From positions 1,219,791 to 1,283,790 of the forward strand of contig CM055190.1 in the NCBI GenBank assembly GCA_029224185.1: 64,000 nucleotides of DNA, read 5' to 3'. Origin of the DNA: Karalla daura. Lineage: Eukaryota; Chordata; Actinopteri; Chaetodontiformes; Leiognathidae. Under the pieces are notes generated by a model. That model was given only the letters and a program-made list of their open reading frames with translations, searched no databases and was not told the origin of the DNA. The position numbers and the translations under genes were made by a program. Below, piece after piece: positions 1 to 11,698 of the stretch (within the stretch, counting starts at the first letter, position 1; each line of letters begins with the position of its first letter).

Positions 1-754
1 GGAACAAAGACGTGAGTGAGCTGAGGACCAGAGGCCCACAGCAGAGCCATGGGTACATTCAACCCAGAGGTTTCATGTTTACTCAATACTCAATGAGTTT
101 ACTCCATCCGCCTCTGACCTAATGAAATCTGGAGATCAGAGGGGACGTTTGGCACCAGGTCACACACTCACACTACACTGAGTGTGATTGATGCTCATCA
201 CATTCATTCAGTCATCAACCATTTTCTGCAGCTTTCATGAAGTCTGGTCCCACAGAGGCTCGGTCAACCGATCAGAGCTGCAGAGGACTAGCAGAGGATG
301 TAGTGTGCTACACCCTCACATAACATCTCCACAATGCAAAACTGGAATGTTGGAACTCTCAATGCACAAGAGAAAGAGAGAGAAACGCAGCAGCTACATT
401 CAGAGACGTTGATCCATGTAGTGACTGTTTTCTTTACCAGTTCACATGAAATTTAAAGATGTATTGGTTGCCTATAGAATCCTTGATCATTTTCCTTGCA
501 GTCTTTGTTTGCACACAGTGAGCTGATACTAAAGCCTCATCCTGTATAAAAGATGCCAATACCACCATGATTGATGATACCCATGACTGACAATTTCCTG
601 TCCTGCCCCTGGACTACCTACGACCTCCGACAGGGTTGTGAAGAGTGCTTCCAGTCTCTCCCCCGAGACACGAGTTTAGGATACCGAGGTCTAGTAGACA
701 TGGTGACAATGACAAACAAACCAAAATGGTGTGCTGTGCATCCGGTATGCAGGG
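1..754. other. madd: madd intron 2, no gene seen
   Basis: This is ordinary AT-balanced DNA left of the hexamer array. I see no exon of madd and no recognisable gene. Short ORFs here lack homology that I can name. Confidence 0.5.
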
Positions 755-2123
755 TAAGGGTCAGGTTAAGGATCAGGGTCAGGGTCAGATTCAGGCTCAA
801 GGTCAGGGTAAGGGTCAGGTTATGGAACAGGGTCAGGATCAGGTTCAAGGTCAGGGTAAGGGTCAGGGTATGGGTATGGGTCAGGGTATGGGTCAGGGTA
901 TGGGTCAGGGTATGGGTCAGGGTATGGGTCAGGGTCAGGGTATGGGTCAGGGTATGGGTCAGGGTATGGGTCAGGGTCAGGGTATGGGTCAGGGTATGGG
1001 TCAGGGTATGGGTCAGGGTATGGGTCAGGGTCAGGGTATGGGTCAGGGTATGGGTCAGGGTCAGGGTATGGGTCAGGGTCAGGGTCAGGGTCAGGGTATG
1101 GGTCAGGGTATGGGTCAGGGTCAGGGTCGGGGTCGGGGTATGGGTCAGGGTATGGGTCAGGGTCAGGGTCAGGGTCAGGGTATGGGTCAGGGTATGGGTC
1201 AGGGTATGGGTCAGGGTCAGGGTATGGGTCAGGGTATGGGTATGGGTATGGGTCAGGGTCAGGGTATGGGTCAGGGTATGGGTATGGGTCAGGGTCAGGG
1301 TATGGGTCAGGGTCAGGGTCAGGGTATGGGTCAGGGTATGGGTCAGGGTATGGGTCAGGGTATGGGTCAGGGTCAGGGTATGGGTCAGGGTATGGTCAGG
1401 GTATGGGTCAGGGTATGGGTCAGGGTATGGTCAGGGTATGGGTCAGGGTATGGGTCAGGGTATGGGTCAGGGTCAGGGTCAGGGTATGGGTCAGGGTATG
1501 GGTCAGGGTCAGGGTATGGGTCAGGGTATGGGTCAGGGTATGGGTCAGGGTCAGGGTATGGGTCAGGGTCAGGGTATGGGTCAGGGTATGGGTCAGGGTA
1601 TGGGTCAGGGTATGGGTCAGGGTATGGGTATGGGTCAGGGTATGGGTCAGGGTATGGGTCAGGGTATGGGTCAGGGTATGGGTCAGGGTATGGGTCAGGG
1701 TCAGGGTATGGGTCAGGGTATGGGTCAGGGTATGGTCAGGGTATGGGTCAGGGTCAGGGTATGGGTCAGGGTATGGGTCAGGGTATGGGTCAGGGTATGG
1801 GTCAGGGTCAGGGTATGGGTCAGGGTATGGGTCAGGGTCAGGGTCAGGGTCAGGGTCAGGGTCAGGGTATGGGTCAGGGTCAGGGTATGGGTCAGGGTCA
1901 GGGTATGGGTCAGGGTATGGGTCAGGGTATGGGTCAGGGTATGGGTCAGGGTATGGGTATGGGTCAGGGTATGGGTCAGGGTATGGGTCAGGGTATGGGT
2001 CAGGGTATGGGTATGGGTCAGGGTATGGGTCAGGGTATGGGTCAGGGTATGGGTCAGGGTCAGGGTATGGGTCAGGGTCAGGGTATGGGTATGGGTCAGG
2101 GTCAGGGTCAGGGTATGGGTCAG
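755..2123. repeat. 1.35-kb G-rich hexamer satellite (GGGTCA/GGGTAT) in madd intron 2
   Basis: After a degenerate lead-in (755-870), the plus strand is an almost uninterrupted run of two hexamers, GGGTCA and GGGTAT, in irregular alternation for over 200 units. There are rare GGGTCG units near 1125-1138 and single-G deletions near 1390, 1428 and 1732. Every unit holds a GGG tract, so the strand is a dense G-quadruplex-type sequence. GGGTCA differs by one base from the vertebrate telomere unit GGGTTA. The array lies only about 25 bp beyond the exon B donor of madd. Long ORFs through it exist because the repeat lacks stop codons. Confidence 0.95.
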
Positions 2124-2147
2124 TTAAGGCACAGTACTGCTGCTCAC

Positions 2148-4845
2148 CTCTGGGTGGCACGGGGCAGCCCAGCTCTCTGCGTGAGCCTCTGGCTGCAGCA
2201 GTCGACCAGCCTCTTGAGGATGTAGAGACACTCTCTGAAGGTGGAGAAGAAGGGGTAGTGGCTGAGGATGCACAGCGAGGTCAGGGTGCTGTTGCGGTTC
2301 CTGCTGGCCGCTCTGGCAGCGCGGCGTCGGTGCGGGGAGCGGCCGGCCTGCGGCTCCGTCCCCGGTGGAGCCGCCTCCTCATCGGGAGGTGGAGCCGCCA
2401 ACTCTGCAGGGGCGGGCGGAACCGGCGCGGAGGTCGGGGCTCCGCCCACTGCTGCGGCTGAGGCATCGCCGACGGGCTCCGGGGCCTCGGCGGGGCCCGT
2501 CCTGTCGGAGCGGGGCCGGTGGTGCCCGCGCTGGAAGGAGCGGTAGAAGTTGACACAGATGCCGTAGCGAGTGATTCCAGAGTCCTTGTCGGTGAGCGTG
2601 AAGACGAAGGAGGAGTCGTCCCTCAGGCTGACGCGGCGCTGGCGGATGCTGAGGCAGCCCTCGGGCTGGCAGAAGAACACCACGTCAGGGGGCAGCGGGA
2701 AGTCCGGGTGGTCCTCCAGAGGGTAGCGGCGCAGCAGCTGGGGAGTCTGAGCCACGCTGTCGCTGCTCGGCTGCCTGAGAGCAAGCAGACCGGGGGGCAT
2801 CAGCACAGAAACACATAGAGCCAATATCCTATCTACTTCATCTGCACATAGAGGGAGGATATATTCACATGGAAGGATACAGGGACATGGATGGCTTAAA
2901 GGAAGTATGGAACTATGTGGTGTCCTCCCTTACAGAAGCAGCACAGTAACAGCTGCAGTTAGCTTCCATTAAAACCAATGAGACCTCCTCCACATAGAGC
3001 TCCTCCACATAGACCTCCTCCACATAGAGCTCCTCCACATAGAGCTCCTCCACATAGACCTTCTCCACGTAGACCTCCTCCACGAGGAGAAGATGGGACT
3101 CTCTACAGATCGCAGGTGGTGGAATATGAAATCATCCCGTGTTTATAACACACGTGATGGACGTTGACGTGATGCCTGGACAGCCAGCACTCACTTCCTG
3201 CTCGCACATGTTGGCACCTTACAAGACCTGTTGACCACGTGGGTGGAGTTCCTGGGGCTTTGTTATTGTGTTCTATTGTTTTCGTTGTGCATAGCTTCAT
3301 TTGATGGAGATGGACAGATGAAAATTGAACTTATATTGTAGTTGGATTTTATAATGTGCCTCTATATAATATTGTAGAACTCTATTATGCATTGTAAATT
3401 TTCATTTTGTTGATCTGTTTTCTTAAGATATTTTTGTAATAAATCACAACATCCCCCCCCAAAGATTTCTCCGACCACGCCATTCATTTCCTTTTAGGGG
3501 ATTTTTACTTAGACTTAAAGAGAGAAGTTATCTACACATCTGACCATGGAATTCAAGAAACTTTATACATTTTCACTGTTTCTGCATCATCTTATCAATC
3601 TAACGACTAGTTCATTGATGGAGAAAGTGATGGATGAATCGAGTCAAAATAACCTTTTGTAGCAACTCTGTGTATAAGCGTTTCTATTCTGGTGCTTGAG
3701 AAACCTTTGTTGTGCCTTCAAAGCGGGTTCAGAGTGATGTTAATGTTTAACAGTCATTTCCTAACATTTCATGACCATGTGGTGGTAAAGGGTAATAAAC
3801 CAGCGCTGGGCAGTAGAACGATCACGATATCTACAGCGATAGACACGTGATCGACAGAAAACACCAACAGAATGTTTGATCATTTCGCTGAACTCTGTTA
3901 GAATCAGAAGAGGAAGCAGAAACCCCCATACAAGACCGCAAGGCATCCTGGGAGTTGTAAGCAGAGAAACCGACGCCACTTCCACCCCTCCCAACCTGGA
4001 GCAATCCATGCTACCCTGAGGCTGTCTAAAAGAGCTAAGCTAAGTGCTAACCATGCTATGCTACCCTGAGGCTGTCTAAAAGAGCTAAGCTAAGTGCTAA
4101 CCATGCTATGCTACCCTGAGGCTGTCTAAAAGAGCTAAGCTAAGTGCTAACCATGCTATGCTACCCTGAGGCTGTCTAAAAGAGCTAAGCTAAGTGCTAA
4201 CCATGCTATGCTACCCTGAGGCTGTCTAAAAGAGCTAAGCTAAGTGCTAACCATGCGTTATAACAGCGGGATACAGACTAAACATGGCGGCCCATCCCTC
4301 CCTGTGGAGCTGCTGCCTGGCTCAGACGCCTCTCCTCCTCCTCATGGACCCTGAGAGCGTGTGCAGTAGAGTCACTCCCATCAGCAACACGGGATCATGA
4401 ACCGGTCCGTGCTGGGGAGGAAGCTCTGCCAGACCACACGCATGTGTGAGAGAGCATGTGACCTGCTGGGACGTCACGCTGTGCTGGTCACGCTGCTATA
4501 GGTACAGCAACTCTTCGGATCTACACATAGGTATGGCTTCTACATCAGGTCCCCCAGGATTAAGGTGGACAATACACCTCCTGGAGGTCCCAGGAGAACC
4601 TCTGAACCCTGGTCGGAAGCATTGAACCAACAACGTCCAGCCCTTGAACTCATCACCAGCAGCTCTGAGCTCTGGACTGGACCTTCATAAGGTGCTCCTG
4701 TGCTGTGGGGGAGGGGCTTCACACGTCCCCTGTTCCTGCTGTTCCTGTTGATGTTCCTGCTGTACAACAGAGGCCGAGGCTCTCACCGTGCTCCCACCAC
4801 CACCAGGTAGTCCAGGAGACGAGGACACGCTTTCTTCTTCTCCAT
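2148..4845 (-). CDS. madd: MADD (DENN-domain Rab3 GEF), first two coding exons, gene continues off the left edge
   Basis: MADD/DENN is a cytosolic guanine-nucleotide exchange factor for Rab3/Rab27 that also binds TNF receptor 1. Two exons are visible. Exon A (coding 4787-4845) starts at the ATG at 4845 and encodes MEKKKACPRLLDYLVVVGA plus two bases. Exon B (2148-2774) is preceded by a CAG acceptor and followed by a GTGAGC donor, and the phases join cleanly (59+627 nt, phase 2). Exon B carries the uDENN segment, including PLPPDVVFFCQPEGCLS, the SLRDDSSFVFTLTDKDSG stretch and YGICVNFYRSFQ. A Pro/Ala/Glu-rich linker follows, then SHYPFFSTFRECLYILKRLV, the start of the central DENN domain. These match vertebrate MADD closely; the linker is the variable part. 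The model gives 228 residues plus two bases, the N-terminal part of a protein of more than 1,500 residues. The next exon should lie left of position 1, because nothing resembling it is seen in 1-2147. The neighbour nr1h3 on the same strand matches the human order. Confidence 0.93.
2985..3090. repeat. 15-bp tandem repeat (CTCCTCCACATAGAG/C)
   Basis: About seven copies of a 15-bp unit, with units ending GAG or GAC, lie inside madd intron 1. Confidence 0.85.
4010..4255. repeat. 50-bp tandem repeat, about five copies
   Basis: A 50-bp unit containing GGCTGTCTAAAAGAGCTAAG repeats at exactly 50-bp spacing (for example 4021, 4071, 4121, 4171, 4221). The copies are nearly identical, which suggests recent expansion. 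Confidence 0.95.
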
Positions 4846-5007
4846 CTTGGATCGAGGTTGTTCTGTTGGTGCCTGCCCAGTCAGCGGCCTCTCCTTCCCA
4901 TCACAGCCTGGCACAGCGAAACACAGCTTCTGGATCCTGCATCTTCATCTTCATCATGAGCATCGTTGTTGTAACCAGGGAGAGCAGACCATAACCTCCA
5001 AACCAAC
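4846..5007 (-). other. madd: 5' UTR part of the madd start-codon exon
   Basis: Upstream of the madd ATG the exon probably extends to 5007. There a pyrimidine-rich stretch followed by TTGCAG (minus strand, ending at 5008) forms a good acceptor. No coding is proposed here. The boundary is a splice-site inference only. Confidence 0.45.
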
Positions 5008-5129
5008 CTGCAACACAAAGGTCAAAACACCAGACGCTCTTTATCCACAGTCAACAGAATCTGGTTAGATCTAGAACATCAAACTGTCCATCAGTGTTTC
5101 GTCACCCATCACCAACTCACCATGGAGAG

Positions 5130-5220
<91 letters not shown>
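5130..5220. repeat. (GTGC)n microsatellite
   Basis: A short (GT)n run passes into about 20 uninterrupted GTGC units. The sequence is alternating purine-pyrimidine and so has Z-DNA potential. Confidence 0.95.
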
Positions 5221-5379
5221 TGTGACCAACGCATCATCAGAGGAACAGTTCCAACAACCAAAAGACAGAATCAACGCCCGTCTTAACATTTGGTAAGTTT
5301 TTAGGAAATGCCGTCCGCCCGCAGACTCCTTACCTGGGCTCCTTACCTGGTCATGAAGCTAGGGGCCATCAGAGAGTCG

Positions 5380-5842
5380 GCCCGGGCAAAGATAAACCAT
5401 CTGTTTGCCAACATTCACATTCCCCAAAATGTCCTAGAAGACGTGAATGAATGACTTGAATGACTGAGACTGAGCTCAGACATAATATTCCTCTCACACT
5501 AAGAAGGGGGGGCTTGGGGTCCCCACTGTGGAGTGGACATACAGTGCAACAAGGCTGACACACCTCATCAGCATGCTCAACAACGATGATGCTGCAGTCA
5601 GGGACTTAACCAGATCTTCCCTCCTACTGGACCTTAGGAAGAGAAAGGTCCCTCTGGCCACTGCTGACCAATGGCAAGCTGTCTGTTCTGACTGGCCGGA
5701 CCTAAATGGCCTGTACAACAGAATGGCAGCTACACTAAAATGGACAACAGGCACCACACACATTGCACCCCGGCCATCTGACGCAGTGGTCACCATCTGC
5801 CACTTCAAACCTCAACAGAAGAAGATTCCTCTTCAACGCTAA
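5380..5842 (+). mobile_element. Non-LTR retrotransposon ORF2 C-terminal fragment
   Basis: An open frame at 5500-5842 encodes GLGVP-type and ATRLTHLISMLNNDDAAVRD motifs, followed by a Lys/Arg-rich 'RSSLLLDLRKRKVPLA' stretch. This region resembles the part downstream of the reverse transcriptase in R2/NeSL-like fish LINE polyproteins. Upstream frames are broken, so this is a dead 5'-truncated copy. The clade is inferred from memory of the motif. Confidence 0.55.
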
Positions 5843-7032
5843 ACAGACAGCAACAAAACAGCACTGGACGTTAAACCATTCGGTTTCCCACTCAGTGTGC
5901 AGAAATGCTGCTGTGGGGGCCTCTGCCTCAATGTAAAGGCCAGGTTACAGGTGTTACCAACCAAATACAACCTGGCTTTATGCTACCCTGAAAACACCTC
6001 CCACACTGCATAGTGCAGCATGACTGATCAGCACCTTCATTCTGTTGCTCATATTCCTAATGGTTGCAATATGTACAAAGGACTCGATAATGCACCTCAC
6101 GACAGTACAGCTCCGACTGGTGGATCTCACTGCTCCACTCTCTGGATGATCTCCTGATGGATCCTCAGCTGCTCTGATGGTCTGCTCAGTCTGCTCTGAC
6201 TGTGAGGGTGTTCAGCTGTCACCCTGCCAGACACGCCTCATCTGCACTCCACTCTCCAGGAAACAGAGAGCGATGAGGAGGAGGAGGAGCAGATTCGATC
6301 TAACAGTGACTCAGGACAGGACCTGTCACTCCTCTGTTCCTGCTCATGGCCACAGGAGGAAGTTTCTGTGTAAAGCAAGGGGAGCAGCAAACTGGAGCTC
6401 AACCATGACTCTGCTCACAAACATGTTTACCTTTAACTCTGAGTAAACAGACACAGGTCTGCGGCTCTACACTCTGGTGGTGTGGAGGAGCCCTGGAGCT
6501 CAGAGCCTCCCCACTGGGGCAGCTAGTGGCTGAGTTGAAAAGGAGGGAGAGGAGAACCGGCTCTTCCTCCTGCTATCTGATCTAAGAGAACGAGCCTGAG
6601 AAACAATGTCACAATCCTCGTCTGAATATTTCCTGGTTTCTTTTAGTCTCTCTGACTGAACACTGAGGTCAGGGCCTAAAGCCAGTCAGTGACCGAGCTG
6701 AGAAACCAGACAACGAAAATATAGGTTTGTTGCTGGTCTGGAGAAGATGCAGAAGTGGGGAAACCGTAAGGCCTCAGGAGGAAACAGTAGTTACACCACT
6801 TTTGGTGTTTCTACACTTGAGAGAGGGGCGGTGCAGCTCCAATCAGGAAGTCCAGACCTGACCACGATGATCTGACAGTCACCAGAGACAGGACAAGAGC
6901 TGAGCAGCTCCTGGTTTATTTATAGGAGCACACTGCAGCTCTGCAGCCTGGAGCCTGGAGCTGGTCTCTTCTCTGCTCCGACAGTAGAATCAGCAGAGTG
7001 ATGCCCAGAGATACTGATGGAGGGTGGTTATG

Positions 7033-7157
7033 TAAGAGAGGAGAGGAGGGGAGGGGAGAGGAGAAAAGAGGAGAGGAGAGGAGAAGATGAGGGGAGGAGA
7101 GAGGGACAAATGATGGACAGCCTCCAGCAGAAGCTTCTCTCTCTCTCTCTCTCTCTG
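7033..7157. repeat. Polypurine GGAGA tract followed by (CT)n
   Basis: About 75 bases of GAGAGG/GGGGA purines are followed shortly by (TC)11. The purine/pyrimidine mirror content could form triplex DNA. Confidence 0.8.
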
Positions 7158-7991
7158 GTTATATACATGATCTGATCTCTATTATTGAACCAACAGACAG
7201 GAACATCTCTGTCCCAGGTCAATAAAACAGGTTTGGTATTTAAATGAGATCAGTTAACAGGGGGAGGAGGAGGAGGTCGGGGTGAAATCCACTCTTATCT
7301 CCAGCTGGGTTGCATCCTCCACCCTCCTCCACCCTGGAGAGTGTAGTAACATAACATGAGGCGGCAGCCAGCTGAGCAGCTCCTCCTGAGTGACAGCTCA
7401 GATCTGAGCTGACCACCATGACCGCAAGTCTGTCCACTGCTGGACCAACAAGGACAGGCCAGAAACAACGAGGACACTGTCCCCGGACTTCAGCTACAGG
7501 CATGAAGGACACAGGGCGTGTCTGTCCTCTGGTCCAGGATCAATAAACCTCATGTTATCCAACACACAGACTCAGACCTCGATCCCTGACTGTGTGTGTT
7601 CAGGGAGGATCCATCCATCAGCCTCTCTACTAACCGATAACATTATCAAAGATTCTAATCAAACTCTTCCAATAACTGATCAGTCAATCAGAGGCATTGA
7701 TCATTTTGATATTTGATATATTGGAATGCTCAGCTTTCACGTCTCCTGGTCTCCATCACCCTGGAGATCTATTTTTACACATTTCCAGACTCATCACAGA
7801 CCACACAGATTCGTGGATCCAGGGAACAAATCAACAGCAGTGAGGGTGCGTTTCAGCCCATATATACTCAATAGATAATCGTTTGATATCAATACTGATA
7901 AATAACCAGCCTGAACCGAGGCTTGACGTCGACGATTATACAACCAGACATCACCACCACCTCCATCAGCATCCCCAGTATCACCACACCA

Positions 7992-7992
<1 letters not shown>

Positions 7993-8033
<41 letters not shown>

Positions 8034-8036
8034 ATG

Positions 8037-8067
<31 letters not shown>

Positions 8068-8089
8068 GTGTGTGTGTGTGTGTGTGTGT
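7993..8089. repeat. (GT)n microsatellite with TATG interruptions
   Basis: Three (GT) blocks are separated by GTATGTAT segments. Confidence 0.95.
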
Positions 8090-8199
8090 CCTCCAGGCCT
8101 GACAGAAGGTTGGTGGAGCCGGGGGAGGGGACAGCATATGCAGGCCTGAGCTTAAAGGTTAAACCCGGTGCAGACCACCAGGCCACGGTTATAAGCTCC

Positions 8200-9060
8200 A
8201 GCTGACCCCGGCCTTTCCTGAACACCCTCCCCGCTGGTAGCTCCTCCATCCCCGGCCTGTCCCCCAGCCTCTCTCCTCTGGTAGCTCGGTGCTATCTGCT
8301 ACCAGCGGCCTCTCCGGCCTCTCCAACAACGTCCTACCGGGAGCCGTCCGAGTGCTGTGGGCCCCGGGGTTCCGGAACAGACCCAGGGGGGTGGGTGGTA
8401 CCGAGGCCCTGGTAAGCAGCGTCCTCACCTGCAGACAGCAGCCTCCTCTCCGGTTCCTCCTGATAGTCCTAGCCTAGATGCCTAGCTGGGTCGAGGCTCC
8501 GGGTCCGGGTCCCGGTCTCTCTCTCTGGGTCCGTGTCCCGGGGCAGCTCCGGGTCTGAGGGCTGCGGGGAAGGTCCGCCTCGGTCACCGCCTTTCACTGC
8601 GTCCTCCTACTCATCACCGTCGGAGGGGAGGGGGGCTCGTCCTAGTCTTGTGGGTGGTGTTAATCCTGGCCCCAGACCTAGTCCTGGTCCTGGACAATGT
8701 TGACCGTGTCTAGAGGGCGGCTGGCCCGGTGTCCGGGCCGCGCTGAGCCGTCCAGAGGACCGGGTGTGTGTAAGCCGACAGCCTCCGCCTCAGCCTCGTC
8801 ATCCACCCCCCGCTCCAACCAGCAGCAGCCCGGGGGCTTCGGGAGGACGGACACCTGCAACGGACCGCGACCTGAGACTCCGCGGGGGGGCGGGGTAAAT
8901 TCAGCAGCCAGACCCCGATCTCAGACCCGTCCTCTGAACAGTCCTCTCAGGGTGTCTCTCCACAGTCAACACGCCATTTTGTACTGGTGTCCGGTACTCG
9001 ACAGGACTCAGTATCCCATGATGCACCTGGCCCCGCCCCGGACTACATATTCCAGCCTGC
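8200..9060 (-). promoter_or_regulatory. madd: GC-rich promoter and probable noncoding first exon of madd
   Basis: This block is rich in G, C and CpG, unlike the AT-rich DNA just right of it (9070-9300). On the minus strand a donor CTGCAG|GTGAGG lies at 8427-8428, so a noncoding first exon could run from 8429 into about 8900. That exon would splice to the acceptor at 5008. The placement fits madd transcription to the left. It could also be a bidirectional CpG promoter. No TATA box was recognised. Confidence 0.5.
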
Positions 9061-9069
9061 TCTGCGGTG

Positions 9070-9890
9070 GATTATCAATTACTGTTTTTACTTATCTAGA
9101 AAGTTATTGCGTTAACTAGTTATCTTATAAGAATAACAAGTATGGCTATTATGCAACATATATTTTAACATAATAAAAATATAGGGTAATGATATTTATA
9201 GTAATATATTATTCTTACAAGTACGTATTCATTATTCATTGGGGAGCAAAGACCCTTTTCATTTTATACCAGATTTTAGGTTTATTCAATCACTGAATAA
9301 AAATACAAAGCCTTCATGTGATTGAAACAACTTAAACGGCCAGCTCTGCTGCCACTCGTCCGTCCATTCCTCCACTTGATATCTGTCAAAATGTGTTTTG
9401 TTTCACACAGTGTATAATTTACATGATTTGTCAAGAAGTTATATTTATATTGCTTGTTTTTGCCTCAACTACCTCTGCGCTGTAAATTTTCCATCGTGGG
9501 ACGATTCGGGGCATAATGTATTCTCCTCCATTCTTTTCCATAGTCTTCATTTCTTTCTGACAGCTCTAGTTTTGCGATATTGCACTTATATAGTGTCCAA
9601 AAGAATCTGATGTGTAGCATATATACTGTATGTAAGTCTCCATGAAAACAATTCAGTCTGGACACTGAGGAGGAAAACAACAAAGCAGAGATTTCAAACA
9701 TAGCAGCACTACAGCATAGCTTTAATTTATACTGTACATACAAAACACAAGGTCTCCAGGGGTTACAAGTATTAAAATAGGTTTGCATTTCTATATATCA
9801 ATAATGTTTACAGTGTCACCCTTTGAAGACTGGAATTACATGATATATATACAGTACAATTAAACATGATACCTACAGCTTTTCAAATGA
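9070..9890. other. AT-rich spacer between nr1h3 and madd
   Basis: This is AT-rich DNA right of the madd CpG block with no recognisable gene. It may contain distal nr1h3 3' UTR or intergenic sequence. Confidence 0.5.
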
Positions 9891-11698
9891 CATGTACAGT
9901 AAGAAAGATTGAAGCAAAAAGCAGCAGCTCTGTTCTGCTCATCTGATCAGAAGACAGCGAAGATGGAGGAAACAATGCGGTTCCACTGGCTGGAACGGGA
10001 GGAAGAGGGTTGGAAAAGTGATGGTTACAGTTTAAAAAAAAAAAGAAACCCTGAAAGCAGTGAAAACCAAAACCCACAAGCACACCTCACATCTGTTCTG
10101 CAGCATGACGCAGTGCAGACGCTTCTGGACGCTCTGCTCATCTCCACATCGATCCAGCTGCCAGAGAGGAACCCTGGCAGACCACAGGGCCAGACGCCAT
10201 TAACAGGGACATGGCTGACTGGTCACAGAGAGAAGTGAATGATGTCCTGGAAGATGCTGAGGGAGCTTCCTGAAGTCTGATGATCAGTGTGACACTTTCA
10301 ATCAAAAGGGCTTCACAATCCAAACGAGAGAGAACAGAGGAGCAAAACCAACGTCTGTGTGTTTGGATCCATTCAACCGGCGAGGGGTCAGCAGCTCCAG
10401 GAGCAGAAGAAGAAGGATGAAGAGCCACTGAGCCAGCCAGCTCTGCTTTTCTGGATCGAAACGGATGAGTCGATGCTCACCCGTCTCACTGTGCTGCCCC
10501 TTAACATCACGAGTGACACGCTGACCTTCACCCAGTCCAAGAGCAACAGCTCCACTTCACATCAGAACCGTCTTGATGGATCAATCGATCGATCAGAGAT
10601 CATGATTCCACCTGTGTCTGTTCCACTGCCTGAGCCCATTAGGGCAAGACTCGTGTAATGCTAGCTGTTAAATACAACTTTATTATTGAGGCCATTAAAC
10701 GGAATCTGCAAACAGTAAAAAAAGAGAGAAAAGAAAAAGAGGAGGAGGAAGAGAAGGAATAACAATCATGTTTAATGCCGGATTTTAACTGGCAGCGAGG
10801 CTGGGAACTGGCTGCGGCAGCGATGATCGATCTGCATCCACATTCTTCTACCATCCATTCTGCATCTCCATCCCTGGACCAGAGCATCCAAAGCTTTTAT
10901 CGTCTTCATTATGTGCTCACAGGGTTTTGCTGAAGCTACTTTTACACCCGTCATGACACCCTCCACTCTCTTACTGTACTTCCCCCACCGTTCAGAGCTT
11001 GTTTAAAGTAAATCCAAACATGAAAATAACTCAACTGCTCCAGAGGAAAACAACACAGAAGAGACAGAGCCTCCTAGCTCCCTCTCTCTCTCTCAGGATG
11101 GGTCACTGAGAGAGGCTTCTAGAAGCAGAAGACCAGGTCTCTGGACTCTCAGGAGGAACAGTGCGTGATGCTCTGCTAGGCGCGTCCACTCAGGTCAGTC
11201 TGGACAGTGTCCACCAGGAGATAAAGACACACTTTACGTGACTGGAGTGACGACAGGGTCCCTTCTGCATCTGATGGGAGGGGAGCTGGAGGCGTCTCAT
11301 GGAAGAGAAAGAATGAAACGCCTCCCAGAGGTCTGACTTCACATTACGGCACCCGAGCGACTACACAAACTGTCTGTCACTCACACCTTGTGTGGCACGC
11401 TGTGGAGTATGATTATCACCTGGTCACTGGGAGGGCCAGCAGAGGGCAGCACTAACAAGACTGAACCAGAGAAGCTGCTGATGCTGGTGTTCAGACTGCG
11501 TCAGCATTGACACAAGCAACAGAAAGAAAATGTTGAAAGAAAATGAGGAGTTAACCCCCTTCCTCCTCCTCCACCCCCCACCCCACCCCAGCAGTCTGAG
11601 GTCAGAGCAGAGGTGCTCCCTCTCCGCTCCCCTGGGAACTACAACCACCATCAGCACGTAATGTCTCATAGAGATGGCTGCAGGCCGAGTACTACGGG
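9890..11698 (-). other. nr1h3: Probable nr1h3 3' UTR and flank
   Basis: No coding sequence was recognised between the nr1h3 stop and the AT-rich spacer. The first kilobase, down to the AATAAA at 10679, is the likely 3' UTR. Confidence 0.4.
10679..10684 (-). terminator. nr1h3: Candidate polyadenylation signal of nr1h3
   Basis: AATAAA is present on the minus strand about 1.0 kb downstream of the nr1h3 stop codon. It is the first clear canonical signal I saw. A longer 3' UTR cannot be excluded. Confidence 0.45.

Larger units (their letters stand above)
2775..4786 (-). other. madd: madd intron 1
   Basis: This 2-kb intron separates the first two coding exons. It holds a 15-bp tandem repeat (2985-3090), an AT-rich segment (3300-3460) with a C run near 3453, and a 50-bp tandem repeat (4010-4255). 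No other coding sequence was recognised. Confidence 0.7.
5843..8199. other. madd first-intron region, no gene seen
   Basis: No convincing exon was recognised. The stretch holds a purine-rich tract and a (CT)n run (7033-7157) and a (GT)n array (7993-8089). It is presumably the long first intron of madd. Confidence 0.5.

Noticed and set aside
755..2123. True telomere or interstitial TTAGGG array
   Set aside because: The units are GGGTCA and GGGTAT, not GGGTTA, and the array is flanked by madd exons. Only a resemblance is claimed.
571..2461. Several ORFs of 240-530 codons across the G-rich array (both strands)
   Set aside because: The hexamer repeat contains no stop codon in several frames, so long ORFs are automatic. 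The encoded GQGM/VRVW/PYPDPD repeats show no domain, and the array lies in a madd intron.
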